From Notospermus geniculatus (lineage: Eukaryota > Nemertea > Pilidiophora > Heteronemertea > Lineidae), in the NCBI GenBank assembly GCA_002633025.1, contig NMRB01000021.1, positions 178,274 through 242,273 of the forward strand: a stretch of DNA of 64,000 nucleotides, read 5' to 3'. The notes under the pieces were generated by a model. That model saw nothing but the letters and a program-made list of their open reading frames with translations, made no database searches and was not told where the DNA came from. Positions 14,401 through 29,400 of this stretch are shown here, piece after piece. How positions within the stretch are numbered: the first letter of the stretch is position 1; each line of letters opens with the position of its first letter. Made by a program: the position numbers and the translations under genes.

Positions 14401-17400
14401 AAAAATGTTAAATCTGGTTTAATAATTCCTTCCATCCGCAACGAATGGTATACCATTGATGATGGTACATATCGATACAGGGAGAACTGGAGATGTCTGT
14501 TGACACCCCTGGGACCTGGATGTTGTCCATGAGCATGTCAATTGTCATGACATAATGCGAGCATTTTGGAAGATTTGGGGCCAAATGCAATTTCTTCTGA
14601 TCAGTCTAGATGCACAATGTGGTTGCAGCAAACTTGTGCTGATGTTTCACCTGCTAGTACCAAGCCAAGTTCTCTTGTTCAACAGAGTTCTGCCCATGCT
14701 GGGCAGCCCCGCCTAGGAGCTGGAACGAGCGCACGTCACTCAAAGAAAAACCCCTCATTACTGCCCACCACGTTTACGCAGTCCGACGATGTGGAATAGT
14801 TGGCCTAATCATCGCGCCATCTTTACTGTGTAGAGTGAACTAAGTCCCAATGATGTTCATAAAATCGTCGCGCAATCTCTAGTCTGTAGATTGAATGAAA
14901 CATACTGTAGCTCATATCATTAAACTACAGGTGTCGGAAATATCGTTTATGATAGAAACCACTGTGCAATTTTAGCAAATAGGCCCTGGGCAGATTTGAC
15001 ATTGGGAACACCAAATGTCATGACATACCAGTAGTCAAACTCAAAAATAAGCCCCTTTCTGGTGTTTTCCATTGCATTCTTTCACTCACTCCGGCATGGC
15101 CATGCCATGTTCCAGTGCCCAAATGCCATACTCTTGATCGATGAGGACTTTCCGGCCAAAATATGCAGTTCGTTCCCTGCCAAAATCCACACACGCGTCC
15201 CCGCCCTTACCCCTGGTAATGAACTCCTATACCATTTGTGTCCAGCACTCAACAAATCCTGGGCAGAACCCTGATCAACAGTGAAAAATTAATGAAAGCC
15301 CTCCGGCAATATGCGATTTCAAAAGATACCATAACATGCAATATTAAAAGCTACATAACAATTTCAAAACCCTGTGCGCAAAGATGGTTTTGGCAAAGTA
15401 AAATTTTCATGAAACATTTGAAGACCTTCTGTCATAGAGGAGTGAGGCTTCAGATGTGTCGAGTGCTTCAGGGTTATATCTAGGATTTCCGATGGGCACG
15501 GTGCATTAACTTCGTGAAAAGGGCACTTCAACCTAGAAAAGGGCACTTCAACCTAGAAAAGGGCACTTTTCATTCGCGACATTTCTACTAGTAACTAATG
15601 GAATTTTAGAAGTGAGTCAGTTAAAAAGGTCCCTATAAATATAATAACTCCAGTCAACAGCCAATTTAAGCCAGTTTCTAAGGTGATATGACCAAAAGGG
15701 ACCATGACAGAGGGTCTGGAGGTACTAAAACCTAAAAAAAAATTTTTTAGGGGCACGACGCTCTAGGGGGTTAAAAAAGGGCATGGCGCAGTGCCTCTCT
15801 AAAATGGCCTGGATATAACCCTGGTGCCTGTGTCGTCTGGCCATACACATAGCAGTACATGTTTCGAGTGTCTGAGACTCCCTCAGCAAACTGTGTCTAC
15901 TCATCCTAATGGAAATGCAATTCTAACCAACATCTCATTTACTATCTGTGTATCGATTGCATTTCATGAATAAAATATTCCATACAGGGATTCCATCTGT
16001 GTACAGTTCTTTTCTACTTAGCTCTCGGTTGTGAACCGTATTTGGTGGCAAATAACATGAAACTACGTGTAGGTGTATTTAAAAGCCAACCTAACAGAAT
16101 GTAGGCACCGGTATAATAATGATGCATTAGCCATCGAGTACAGTTATTTTAACATGACATGTGTGCATTGGAGACGAAAAGAGAGAGGTAATGACAAAAA
16201 TTGCTGCTATTTGGTATGTTTATGACCTCATAATTGGTGCATGTGTGCACAAAAAATATTGAGTAGAATGCTTTGGAGATTGTTTTGTGTTAGCAAGAAC
16301 TGAATAGTCCTCCTTCATCAAACATTCTTGCAGTCAGTGTTTGTTTTAAAAAAATCACTTATTCTATCCTAAAAAGCAAACACTCAGTTAGTGGTCTCCC
16401 TCATTGAAAATGTAGTAGTACTGTTCTAGTGGTCTCCATAGCCCTGGTTACATCTATCTAAAATCCCCGTGCTTTTTGAGACATGGGTTTTTCCGAACCA
16501 GAAAAAACACCGCGTTGACACGGCGAGTGGTTACATTTCTTAAAATGCAATTGGTAATAAGTTCTGCAACCCGGCGATGGGGGCACTGCATGTAGGCTCT
16601 CCGTAATTGAGTGGCTACTGGAGGTGTGAAATAGTCTATACGCATGCGCATGACTCATCGATTTGCATCGCCGTCTGTCGGGGTGCTCGGAACTACAGGC
16701 AGACACGGGGATTTCGCTGATACACTACATAAAATACCCTTGTCTAAAATAGCCCCAGCATAGCCCCTTCGAGCTCGCTGGGGCTAATAAGCACGGGGAT
16801 TTCAGACACGGGTCGATTTTGACGCGGCGATTAACGGGTGTAACCGCAAAATCCCCGGGGTAAGCACAGGGACTTATGTAGTGTAACCACAGCTTATCAT
16901 AAAAAAAAGCAACCATTTTAGTGTCTCCATCATTAAAAAAAGGAAGTGGCAGCATTCATTTGTTAAAAAAATAACAGCAGTCTTCTAATAATGTTTTCTG
17001 TTTACCAGCCCTTTTCTTAGATTTTCACAGCCTCTAATAAAAATTTGATTTTCAATGAGTTTTCCTGTTAAAAGAACCCGTTACATTTCTAATCTTCCAG
17101 ATTCAAGACATCACATTCGAAGAAGCCGACAACAGTGAGACCAAATCAGCGAAAGACGCCCTGTTGTTGTGGTGCCAGATGAAGACTGCCGGATATACGA
17201 ATGTCAATATTCGTAACTTCACGACCAGCTGGAGAGATGGTCTTGGTTTCAATGCCCTGATCCATAAACACAGACCCGACCTTATCCAGTATGAGAAACT
17301 CCACAAGTCCAATCCTCTTTACAACCTGGAGAATGCCTTTGGCGTTGCTGAGGATAGACTTGGCCTCACCAGGCTCCTTGACCCCGAAGGTTAGTTAGCA

Positions 17401-20400
17401 CTGAAATGTTGGAATTTTCCATTATGGTTTAAAAGCAGGCCTCACATGGGGATGGTTCTGAAGGCAGTTCAACACAGTTTTGAACCGTGCTGAATCGCCC
17501 AAAATGACGGCGGTTTGGTTTGGCACAAGTAGGTGAAAACACGGTGCGGATAAGGTGGTGATGCGGTTGTCAGCAAGGTAGGCATGCGGTGCAACTGCAG
17601 TCAAAAGTGGTGTTAGAAGGGTGATGTACGGTGTTAACATGGTCATGTACGGTCCATATGCGGTCTAGAGGATATTGCGAGGTGGCCACAAGGTGTTGGG
17701 AGGCAATAACATGGTAGCCATTTTTTCGGTGGTTGTGAAGGGTTGTGAAAGGTGACAACAAGGTAACAACTCAGCAGCGACTCGGTGATTCCCAGTGTTG
17801 AGAACCGCCGTGAAAATTTCAGACATTTTGAAAATCCTACATTTCCAAAACCAAGCTGGCGGTCAATGGTGAACACCCGCATGGTGTCTAGGCGGTGTCA
17901 TTGCGGTTTAGCACGGTTTTGAACCGTGCTGAACCACCGTCAGAACCGCCCTCGTGTGAGGCCTGCTTAAGTCTCATTGTATTCCACAGACAAGAAATAA
18001 GTGACCTGTTTGGCCTGTTTGGCCAGCTTGCTGGGAAGATTTTTCCCATAATTGTGCAGACATGTGAAGGTGTGGAATTGCCCCACTAAATCTGTTTAAA
18101 TGTGTTTTAAAAAGATGTAGGGACTACCTTTAAAATATATAATATGTGATCTTCACTTCTAGATGTCAACGTTGAACATCCCGATGAGAAGTCCGTCATC
18201 ACCTATGTTGTCACGTATTACCACTACTTCTCTAGGATGAAACAAGAGACAGTCCACACCAAGCGTATTGGAAAGGTAATGCCATAAAAATGCAAATAAG
18301 AAAAATCTCAAGACCTACCGTATTTTTCGACCTATGAGACGCACCCCCTTCATCCCATAAAAAATTCTTATTAAGAGATGCATCGGGGTAAGAGGCGCAG
18401 GGTCCGGGCGATGAGAAGGTAATCCAGAGACGCCATGACACATTCCGCCACAGAGGAAGGCCTACGGGGTCAAGGTCATGCTCCACAAGCCTCGTTCTGG
18501 TTATTACAACATGGCTGTTCGTTGCTGATCAACTGTTCTCGAGTCATTTTATGCCTTTCGTCGACTTGTGTGCTGGTTTTAAATCTCAATATGACTTTGT
18601 TGGGAATACTAGCGTTCATAAAACGATTTGCTATTAATGCGAGAGTCTTGTTTTGAGACATGCCCTCCATAACCACATAGCCCAATATCTATTAAGAGAA
18701 TGATCAACATTTAAAATTGAGAGCCACCTCTTTTGACTTTTTACTCGGAACTTAGGGTCAGAATAGAAAGCATTTTCTTTTGTAGGTCGTTGGACAAGCA
18801 GTTGAAAACGAGCGAATGTTGCAAGAGTATGAGAGCCTGACCTCCGACTTGCTGGCTTGGATTGAAGAAACCATCACAGTCCTGAATGATCGAACCTTTG
18901 CGAACTCCCTTCAAGGTGTTCAGCAGCAACTGGCACAGTTCAACACATACAGAACTGTAGAAAAACCGCCCAAGTAAGTAGTGTGTGTGTTTGTGTGTGA
19001 AAGGAAAAACTTGGGAAAAACCTTTTGCTAGGAGACATTGACAGTTGAGGAGCCACGGTGGTGTAGTGGTTCGGGCTTCCAACTAGCGGTCAGAGGGTCC
19101 CGGGTTCGAAGCCCACTGGGCGTGAGACTTTGGGCAAGTCTCTTTGCCACACTGGCCTCTCTCCACCAGGTGTATAAATGGGTTCCGGTCGGAAATGCTC
19201 GAATTGTAGTGCTGAATGAGCAGCTCATCTGAGTTCTACTGAAAGGTTTCAGGATAGACTGGGGTTAAAGTGTAAAGTCGGATGACACCTCTACCGTTGT
19301 TGATATCAGACCATAAACCCAAACTTTGACTTTAACTTTGAAAAACCAAGTGATAATGAGATAAATAGGGAATAATGAGATAAAAACGTTGCTTTATCGC
19401 CAACCTATCTCCTTATAAGGAAAAAAGCAAGGTGATTAAAGAAATGTTCATCTGCTACAGGGTGATGTAAGGTTTGCTGTCAGCCGACCAACACAAACGG
19501 GTTATTTTCACGCCAGAAATAAATGGAAATAACGTTAGAAAAAAGAAACTTCGGGCACATCGCTCGCAGCGCCACGTCGTGACGTTAGTTCCGCAGGTTC
19601 CTCATTGAAAACCGCAAGTCTAACATATGGAATCCTACCTTCCTTTCTTTTCTTCATTCATAAAATTTTGGTCATGAATTCGCTGATGGAAAAGCTGCAT
19701 GTTGAAGTCAATTGTCTCATGTTTCTTCACTCCATTTTATCCATGGTTTTCTCTTGCAGGTTTGTAGAAAAAGGAAACCTTGAGGTGCTGCTGTTCACCC
19801 TACAGAGCAAGATGCGAGCCAACAACCAGAAGCCTTACTTCCCCTCGGAAGGCAAACTGATATCAGATATCAACAAAGCTTGGGATAANNNNNNNNNNNN
19901 NNNNNNNNNNNNNNNNNNNNNNNNNNNNNNNNNNNNNNNNNNNNNNNNNNNNNNNNNNNNNNNNNNNNNNNNNNNNNNNNNNNNNNNNNNNNNNNNNNNN
20001 NNNNNNNNNNNNNNNNNNNNNNNNNNNNNNNNNNNNNNNNNNNNNNNNNNNNNNNNNNNNNNNNNNNNNNNNNNNNNNNNNNNNNNNNNNNNNNNNNNNN
20101 NNNNNNNNNNNNNNNNNNNNNNNNNNNNNNNNNNNNNNNNNNNNNNNNNNNNNNNNNNNNNNNNNNNNNNNNNNNNNNNNNNNNNNNNNNNNNNNNNNNN
20201 NNNNNNNNNNNNNNNNNNNNNNNNNNNNNNNNNNNNNNNNNNNNNNNNNNNNNNNNNNNNNNNNNNNNNNNNNNNNNNNNNNNNNNNNNNNNNNNNNNNN
20301 NNNNNNNNNNNNNNNNNNNNNNNNNNNNNNNNNNNNNNNNNNNNNNNNNNNNNNNNNNNNNNNNNNNNNNNNNNNNNNNNNNNNNNNNNNNNNNNNNNNN

Positions 20401-23400
20401 NNNNNNNNNNNNNNNNNNNNNNNNNNNNNNNNNNNNNNNNNNNNNNNNNNNNNNNNNNNNNNNNNNNNNNNNNNNNNNNNNNNNNNNNNNNNNNNNNNNN
20501 NNNNNNNNNNNNNNNNNNNNNNNNNNNNNNNNNNNNNNNNNNNNNNNNNNNNNNNNNNNNNNNNNNNNNNNNNNNNNNNNNNNNNNNNNNNNNNNNNNNN
20601 NNNNNNNNNNNNNNNNNNNNNNNNNNNNNNNNNNNNNNNNNNNNNNNNNNNNNNNNNNNNNNNNNNNNNNNNNNNNNNNNNNNNNNNNNNNNNNNNNNNN
20701 NNNNNNNNNNNNNNNNNNNNNNNNNNNNNNNNNNNNNNNNNNNNNNNNNNNNNNNNNNNNNNNNNNNNNNNNNNNNNNNNNNNNNNNNNNNTCTTTGCCT
20801 TACTGGCCTCTCTCCACCCAGGTGTATAAATGGGTACCGGTCAGAAATGCTCGGAATGTGAGTTCTACTGAAAGGTTTCAGGATAGACTGGGGTTAACGT
20901 GTAAAGTCGGATGACACCTTTACCGTTGTTGATACCCGACTAAACCCAGACTTTAACTTTTATCATGTGTTAATTTGTTTACAGACAAGAGAAATTAGAA
21001 CAACTTGCTGCCCGCTTCGACCGCAAGGCTGGTATGCGCGAAACATGGCTGAGCGAGAACCAACGTCTCGTTGCACAGGATAACTTCGGATACGACCTCG
21101 CCGCAGTCGAAGCAGCCACTAAGAAACACGAAGCCATTGAAACTGATATCAATGCCTACGAGGAGCGAGTACAGGCTGTGGTTGCAGTTGCCCAAGAGCT
21201 GGACCAAGAGAACTACCATGATATTGATAGAATCAATGCAAGGTATGACGTCCCTTTGAGATATAGAACCATTTTCCTCAACATCACCCATTGAATCAAT
21301 TTTGTCCAAGTCTTGCCTCAAAAACAGTGTTTACACTGCCAAAAATCAAGTGAACTTGGACCGGACCGAGTACAGTACGGCCAAAAAAAAGTCAGTGTAA
21401 ACCTGCCAAGTGTACCTGGCCCGGACCACAAGTGAACCATACGAAACCCACAGGAGGTGGTCTTGGTCCGGACTGAGTACAGTACCGCGACCAAATGTGC
21501 AGTGTGCGTGTAAACATGACGCATGGCAAAGTGAACCGTGTCCACTTACCTGGGACGGTATTGAGCATGCGCGCAGTTCGTCCTTGCGTCACTTGCGGGA
21601 AAACTCGGCGGGCCGTATTCAAAAAGGGTGATCATCGCACGATTAAGACTTAGACGCGTGTACCTTCACAAAATGCACACACTTCCACCATGCCTTTGAC
21701 GAAATTACACGCGTCTAAGTCCTAAACACCCTTTTTGAATACGGCCCGGCATGATTCTGCGTGAGTTTCTTACCTCAACTGAATGGAGAGCGATGCTTCA
21801 GGGCCATTGCGCGGTGACTCATCGCTACAGTCTGAACGGTACAAATGAAGTGGACCTGGTCCGGTCCGAGTACGGTTTACTTCAACTGGACCGAAATGTT
21901 TGGCAGTGCAAACACGGCTAAAGCATACCTTTTTGGAGTGAAGATCACCAACGCGCCTGCAAGTCCTTGATTCTGACTTTCTCAGGATTTTGGCACTCTA
22001 TAAAAGCCTGTAATTAATTCATTGGCTATATGCAATATCACGATGACATCCTTCTTCCTTTCAGAAAAGACAATGTTTTGAAACTATGGAACATCCTTCT
22101 GGAACTCCTCAGAGCACGAAGGCTCAGGCTGGAACTATCCCTTTCCCTGCAAAAAATATTCCAGGAGATGCTTTACATTTTGGATTGGGTGGATGAAATT
22201 AAGGTATTATGTCCTGTAAAAATCTTTTCAGATGGGCACGGTGCAAACTTTGTAAAAAGGGCACTTCAAGCTAGAAAAGGGCACTTTTCATTTGCGACAT
22301 TTCTACTAACAGAATTTGAGAAGCTTGTCAGTTAAAAAGGTCTCTATAACTCGAGTCAACAGCCAATTTAAGCCAGTTTCTAAGGTGATATGACCAAAAG
22401 GGACCATGACAGAGGGTCTGGAGGGTACTAAAACCTTTTAAAAAATTTTTTTAGGGGCATGGCGCCCTAGGGGGATTTGCTTTTATTGGATGTTTTTGGG
22501 ACTTGGTTGTAATTAGTGTAGAAACTAATCTGAAATTCTTCTCCAAAGGTCCGATTGCTGTCTGAAGATTATGGCAAGCACTTGATGGGTGTGGAAGACT
22601 TGCTACAGAAACACAGTCTACTTGAGGCTGACATCAATGTCGTTGGTGAGAGAGTGAAATCTGTGAATGCCCAGGCCAATAGGTTCGTGGATGGAGAATT
22701 CCCAGAAGTGGGTGGTAAGTCACCTTTGTTTTCACAACTGCCAATTCGGACATCAAAATCAGATAGTATTGCATCTTAAGTCATAAGAAACCTACATTGA
22801 TCCACTTATCATATATGTGACCCTCCACAGCAAAACCAGTCGCATGTCGCTCAGAAGGTGAGCCGCAACGAACTAAGATGACACCAGAAGAGAATGGAAG
22901 AAATAGATTATTTCAGATTTCATAATAGACAGACAATATTGAAACTGACAAACATTTGTTCTCAAACTGCCAAGCTAAGAGCGAAATGCGACTGGTTTTG
23001 CTGTGGCGGGTCACATATATTTGCTAAGGCCTTTATATCTAGCCTACTGAGTCCGTAAATGTTCCAGCTAGAGTTTCTAAAGGGCGGGCCATTCTATCTG
23101 TGTAAAAAAGGCACTGAGCTAAAAAATTGAGAGAATTGCATTGTTTTGGAGTAGCTAAGGTATTTTAGTTCAGCAAGTATACTTCCAAAAAACACTTTCA
23201 TGCATCCATGAGCCTTGAGAATGTTTTCTGAACCTGCCAAAAATGACAAAAAAAGATGAGCAGTGAGTTAATCAATACATGACAAGTTAATACTCTAATT
23301 ACTATCACTTGCAGAATATCGTCCATGTGATGCCCAGATCGTCAAAGACCGCATGAATCATCTTGAAGCGGCCTATGAAGAACTTCTCCAGCTGGCTGCC

Positions 23401-26400
23401 GAGCGTCGTTCCCGCCTCGAGGACTCGCGCAAGATGTGGCAGTTCTATTGGGACATGGCCGACGAGGAGGGTTGGATCAAAGAAAAGGAACAGCTCATGT
23501 CTTCTCCAGATCTTGGTCACGATTTGACCACTGTACACCTCTTGTTAACCAAGCACAAGGTATGTAGAATGACATCAGAACTTTTGAAGGGTAACAGTCT
23601 GTATTAGCTCTTCAGCCCTTGATTTTGACCCGAGGCCTAAGTGTATGGATTTCTGCTGTCAAATTGAACATCCAGTGGTACTGATTGCAAAAAAGTGAGG
23701 TTTCGCAAATCTGACGAAACACGAAGTATGAAATAGGAAATTCAACTTCATTTCCAGGACCTAATGTATTTCTGGAGATGGGTGTCCCTGCTGCCAGCAC
23801 GTCTTTTAGCATATCTTGTAAGACCAAGGGAGTTATGGTGCATCTTGAATTTCTAAATTTCTACTTCGTAGCTTCGAAGTGGAAACGAAAGATAAATTTC
23901 GAGGTTTATATACACCGTATCTCTATCGGTCTAACGTCATACGCTAAAAGACACTCTTGCAGCAGGCGATATTTGTGGTACCAGCCATTTCCTGATATAC
24001 ATTACGTCATGAAAATAATGAAGTCCAATTTCGTATTTTGTACTTCGTGTTTCGTCAGATTTGCGAAAGCTCACTATTATTTGAAGAAAATTTGGAGAAA
24101 GCTTGTTCTTACCAACCATCTGGAGAATGTTTCTTCAAATTATTTCCAATTCATTTTGAAGACTTATAGAAGACTTCAGCTGAAGAGATAATCTGCTCAA
24201 ACTTGGGGGCAGACTTTGATAAATTGAAAGGCGGATGATAAGCAAAGAACTCAAAATAATTCTTTATTTCTAAGGGTTCAATCTTATGTTGTCGTCTGAT
24301 AAGGTGAAGAGTAGTGTTGATGAGGTCAGCGCCCAATGATTGCTTCTTTCTTTCTTTCCAGGCTGTTGAAGATGAACTCCAGTCACGTCACAGCCATCTC
24401 CAGACCGTCATTCGTGTTGGCGAGGATCTGATCGAGGCCGGCAACTTTGCTGCGGATAAGATCAAGAGCCGTATTGATGAGATTAACACCCAATGGGACA
24501 ACCTTATTGAACTGGCAGCATATCGTAGGAAGCGCCTCCTGGAGGCAGTCGATTTCTATCAGTTCTTTGCCGATGCTGATGACGTTGACACTTGGATGCA
24601 CGACACCCTTCGTCTTGTATCCAGCGAGGACGTTGGCCATGACGAGTCCAGCGTACAGTCGCTCCTGAAGAAGCACAAGGTTTGTACATGTACCGTCATT
24701 TGTAAATTTATCCAACATAGAGCACAAAAAACGACACACAAAACGATAGTAAACATGAAGTCGTCTCCGAATTTTGCAAATTTTCGATCCCAAGCGGGGT
24801 CTTCCTCAGGCACTTTCTAGTAAAGATCTCGGAAGTGAATCACTTCACTTCTGTTATCTCAACTAGAAAGTGCCTGAGGAAGACTCCGGTTGGGGTCGAA
24901 AATTTGAGAAATTCGGAGACGACTCATGTTTACTACCGGTATCATTTGTAAATTTAGATGAAAAAACTTGTGCATTGAACCTTTCTTGGCTGGTGCACAA
25001 GACCTCTCCAAAAAGCAGGATTTACAAAGGGAAACGCATGCATGATATCTCTCCTGTTGTCATTGTTGCTGGCCAGAGAGTATATTCTAACATAAATACA
25101 TTGTCATTCATATCATGTGGTTTCAGAGAGCATTTTGGCTGTTGAGCCTTGATGGCTGTGGTGTGAGTTAATACAAAGTGTAATCTCGAAGAAAACATGT
25201 TTTGTTCATCAGTTGAATTTTTTTTCATTTCTTGTTCTTGTTATCTTTAGTTGTTAATTAATGGTTGTTGCAATGCAGCAGCAGATTAAAGTTTGTTAAT
25301 GGGTGGCGTCCACTGGAGCGCCGACAACATTAGGAAGGGTTCGGGAAGCAAATGTGTCATTTCGGCATTGCTTCCGCATCGAGTCCTATTGGTCGTTTTT
25401 CCCTTTCCCGAACGTGCAGAAATGCCGCGAACTGTTCATGAATGATAAAGACAGTGAACGGAACCTTTCAAGAATATGCGGAGAGGTTGCCGAATGAATG
25501 CGGATTCACTGAATTTGCATTCTGCGTCTTGTCCGCGCCCTAGTGGACGCTAGGTTTTATGAAAGTACGAGTTATTCACCAAGAAGTACATGTAGATTCA
25601 CCAATCAACTTCGAGGGGTACTGTCCTACTTATGAATGAAATAATGATGTACTTGTATGCTATAGGCGATAACAAACCTGAACTTTTATGACCAGAATGG
25701 TCCTGCATGTAGTTCTGAACAGTGATGTTAATAATGAGAAGGATTCAGTTCTTGCAAGACAGAACACTGCCAACTTCTAGGCACTGCTCAGCTTCACATT
25801 CTAGTTACCATGATCCCAGGATTATCTAAATCATACATGGTTAATGATACAGCTCTTTGACAAATTCAGAATCCTTTTAGTGTGTTCGATTTCTTACTCG
25901 CGCCTACACCAGCCTGGCATGACAGCATTTTATTTACCGGAAGTTCTCCAAGTCGCGCCAGGTGCTACTAACCCTCCCCCTGGGCTGGTTACTTCAGGAA
26001 GTATCCCAGCATGCAGAGCATGATGTCACTTCCGAACGTAGATGAACACACAGCCCTCGCATACATCGGCGTGCAAAAGAAATCAAACGCTGTCATATTA
26101 GACACGAGTAAACATGGTAAAGTGTCATGGCAGACAATCAGCCAATCAGAATGCATCCGCCATGACATTTTACTCGTGTCTAACACAACAGCTTTCTTTT
26201 ATTGGCCTCCAATACGCATGTCTGAGAAAGCGCTAGAGCCTGGCCGGTGTAAGTAATCGAACACGCTATTTATTCAGTTGGCCATTCGAGGCTATGATGA
26301 AGTTCTCCCACCATGTTATAGACTTACAGCTGTGCATCATATCTTGAAATCAGCCAAAGATAATCTCATCAATATCATTCTCTATTCACAGGATGTAACA

Positions 26401-29400
26401 GAGGAACTCGAGAATTACCACAGCGTCATTCAAGCGTTGCACGAACAGGCACAGAATCTTGGCGAGCAGGACCGCGATTCAACAGAAGTATCTTCACGCC
26501 TTGGCATCATCGATCGCCGTTACCAAGAACTCATTGAATTTGGCAAACTCCGCAAGCAACGTCTTCTTGATGCCCTGTCGCTGTATCAGCTCTACACTGA
26601 AGCTGATATTGTTGAGGCTTGGATTGATGAGAAGGTTTGTGATGATTTCCTCACTTGTCTTGAAAAACTGTCCAGTTTGTTTGTCAGGGTTCTGCCCAGG
26701 ACTGAATGAGTGCTGGTCGGAGTGGGGAATCTGCGGGCCCTCCCCCAGAAAAATTTGAAATCTAGACTTTCTGAAATGTGATTTCCTGGCACCTGAGAGT
26801 CGAAACAATCAGCTCATTTGACATCAAAATGGGAACAGAAATGAAATTCGGAAATGTGCGTGGCGGTCATCTCTCGTGGCACACTTCGTTAGTTCTGCTG
26901 GTCGGAAAATACTCCTGGCCAAGTGCTGGTCGGCATTTCTGTGTCCTGGACGGGGCTGTCTGGCACCAACCAGCAGCGGCAGAACCCTGGTTTGTATTGG
27001 GATTTCCAAGGTTAGATAGGCGTCGTAAAAATTTGCCTACAGACTTCAACATGAAAAAATAGGTAGTCAGTAATATCACCCATTCATTTCAGGATCTTTT
27101 CCAGAAACCATCTGTGGATAAATGTGTTGTTTAAACTCTTGTACTGCCAATATCGGGCTCTGTTAAATTGGAAAATGTTTGAACGGTTCCTTAGTTATCC
27201 CTACCTTAAAGATACGCATTTGTGACCCTCGGCCACAAAACCAGTGTTAAATTGCAGAGCAAATGACTCTAAACGTACTGACATGACACCAGGAGATAAA
27301 GATACATGTAGAGATAGAATCACTCAGACTTCACAATAGACAGACAATACTGAAATTGACAAATGTAACCTTCCACCACAAAACCAATCATCAGTCACTC
27401 TGAGGTTGGCAAGTTCGAACCAATGTATTTGTCAATTTCAATATTGTCTGCCTGTCTGTTGTGAAGTCTCAGTGATTCTATTTCTAATATCTGCTGGTGT
27501 CATGTCGGTGTGTTTAGGCTCATTTTCGGTGCGACTTTACACTGGTTTTGTAGCGGAGGGTTACATTTGACAGCTGTCATGTCATGTACCTACCTATGTG
27601 GCAGTTCCTGCAGCTTTTCAGAATGTTGAATATCTTTCTGTGTTTGATGCAGTTACCTCTTGCTGTTGAAGGGTTAACCCAGTAGAGCCCATGCCGCCAC
27701 AAACCACCCTGCTTTGAGCCGCCTAGAAGACCACGCCCACTTTTTGACAAAACCCCCTCATCACATCTAATGTAGAAATCAAAATGATCAATTACTGCCG
27801 GGAGCGCTACCAACTGCTATGTCGCCAGACGCGGATACCGCCATAAACCGCCTTGACTCATTATACATCTTTCTATTCAACCTGATGGGTCATATGAATA
27901 AAGACTAGCAAATGCTTTTACTTTGGATTTGTACAGCAATGTCTGGTGCATTTGTATTGCAAAATTCAAGAAAAAGCATTTGCTAGTCTTTATTCATATG
28001 GGGCGGTGTAAGCTACAGATAGAAAGTGCAAAAAAATAGGTGGCTCTATTGGCTTAAATCTGAGAAAGAGAAGAACATATCAATTGTTTTCAGTTCTGTG
28101 ACAATCGGTCTGAAATGTGTTTTACTTCCTTCTGCAGGAGAGGCTCCTGGCCACCATGGTACCAGGTGATGACATTGAAGAACTGGAAGTCATCAAGCAC
28201 CGATTCGATGGCTTTGAGACGGAATTGGCCGCGACTGAAGCCAAGGTCAACACTGTCAACCAATTGGCCAGACAGCTGCTGCAAGTTGAACATCCCAATT
28301 CGGAGCAAGTGGTTAACCGACAGAAGCAGCTCAATGAGAAGTAAGTAATAGTTTTGATGATCATGAAGTGTTGAACACACGATTTAAAAGTGATCTGTAT
28401 CACAAATGATATCAAATGGCAAATGTTGCAGTTGTTTTGTACCTGTACAGAGATGAGATCCGCTTGAATCGACGAAGCCAGACATGTGCCCGATGATAAA
28501 TCAGTTCGACTATCCATCCGAACCTCGTTCTCAGTCATCAGTCTTGATTGGTACCACGATCCTCCGAGGGTCGTGGTACCAGTCTATCATCAGTCACACT
28601 AGCATCCACCAATACGTAAACATGCTGAAACGAAGAACCGTCTCGTATCGGCCCGAGTTGTGAATCTCCTCTTGGTTCTCTGGTCTGGTTCGTGAAATCA
28701 GTTCATAGAATCGGGTGACGTCGTAGCCTAGGATTATTTGGCTGAAATGCCGGGAAATCGCATCTGCGTTGTTCCAAATTCAAACTTTTTTCTCACACAA
28801 GAGGAGACCCCCCTCACACTTGCCTCAGCTCGGCCTCCGGCCTTGTTGGTCGGCCTCCTGACTTCTGCGGTTTTGATCTGAACTAAGTCTCATCTCTGAC
28901 CTGTAGGAGGTATTATTCTGTACCTTTCCATGGTGTTCAGTCACTCAGTTCCTTTCAAGGATTTAAAAAATGATTCTGGGATTGAGACTAATTTGGATGC
29001 AATTTTTGGACTGACTTGAAAATGTTTTATGCTTCCAGGTGGGAAGAACTCCAGAAGATAATAGAACTGAAGAGAAAGTCTCTTGGCACAGCATACGGCA
29101 TCAAGACCTTCCACATTGAAGTAACAGAAACAATGGTAAGTCTATTTGCTTCGTAGTTCACTTTTATTTTGTTCAATCTGAAGAGTAGCAGTTTCGTTGT
29201 GTAAGAGATACATATAGCTGTCTCAGATGGTTATGAAAGATGTTCTGGTCTTGATGATATCCTACGGGAAATTTGTGCTTTGTTTCTGTGAGGAAATAGT
29301 TGTAAATTAATTGTTGCCATGGTTTTATATATTTGATTGATTTTACAGACTTGGATTCGTGACAAGACAAAATTGATTGAGTCAACCGATGAACTTGGAA

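Noticed and set aside
19049-19125. tRNA gene candidate
   Set aside because: A-box and B-box are present, but it is the head of a dispersed SINE with several copies in the window.
19605-20861. Long open frame spanning the first assembly gap
   Set aside because: It exists only because Ns do not encode stops; only 19760-19888 is spectrin.
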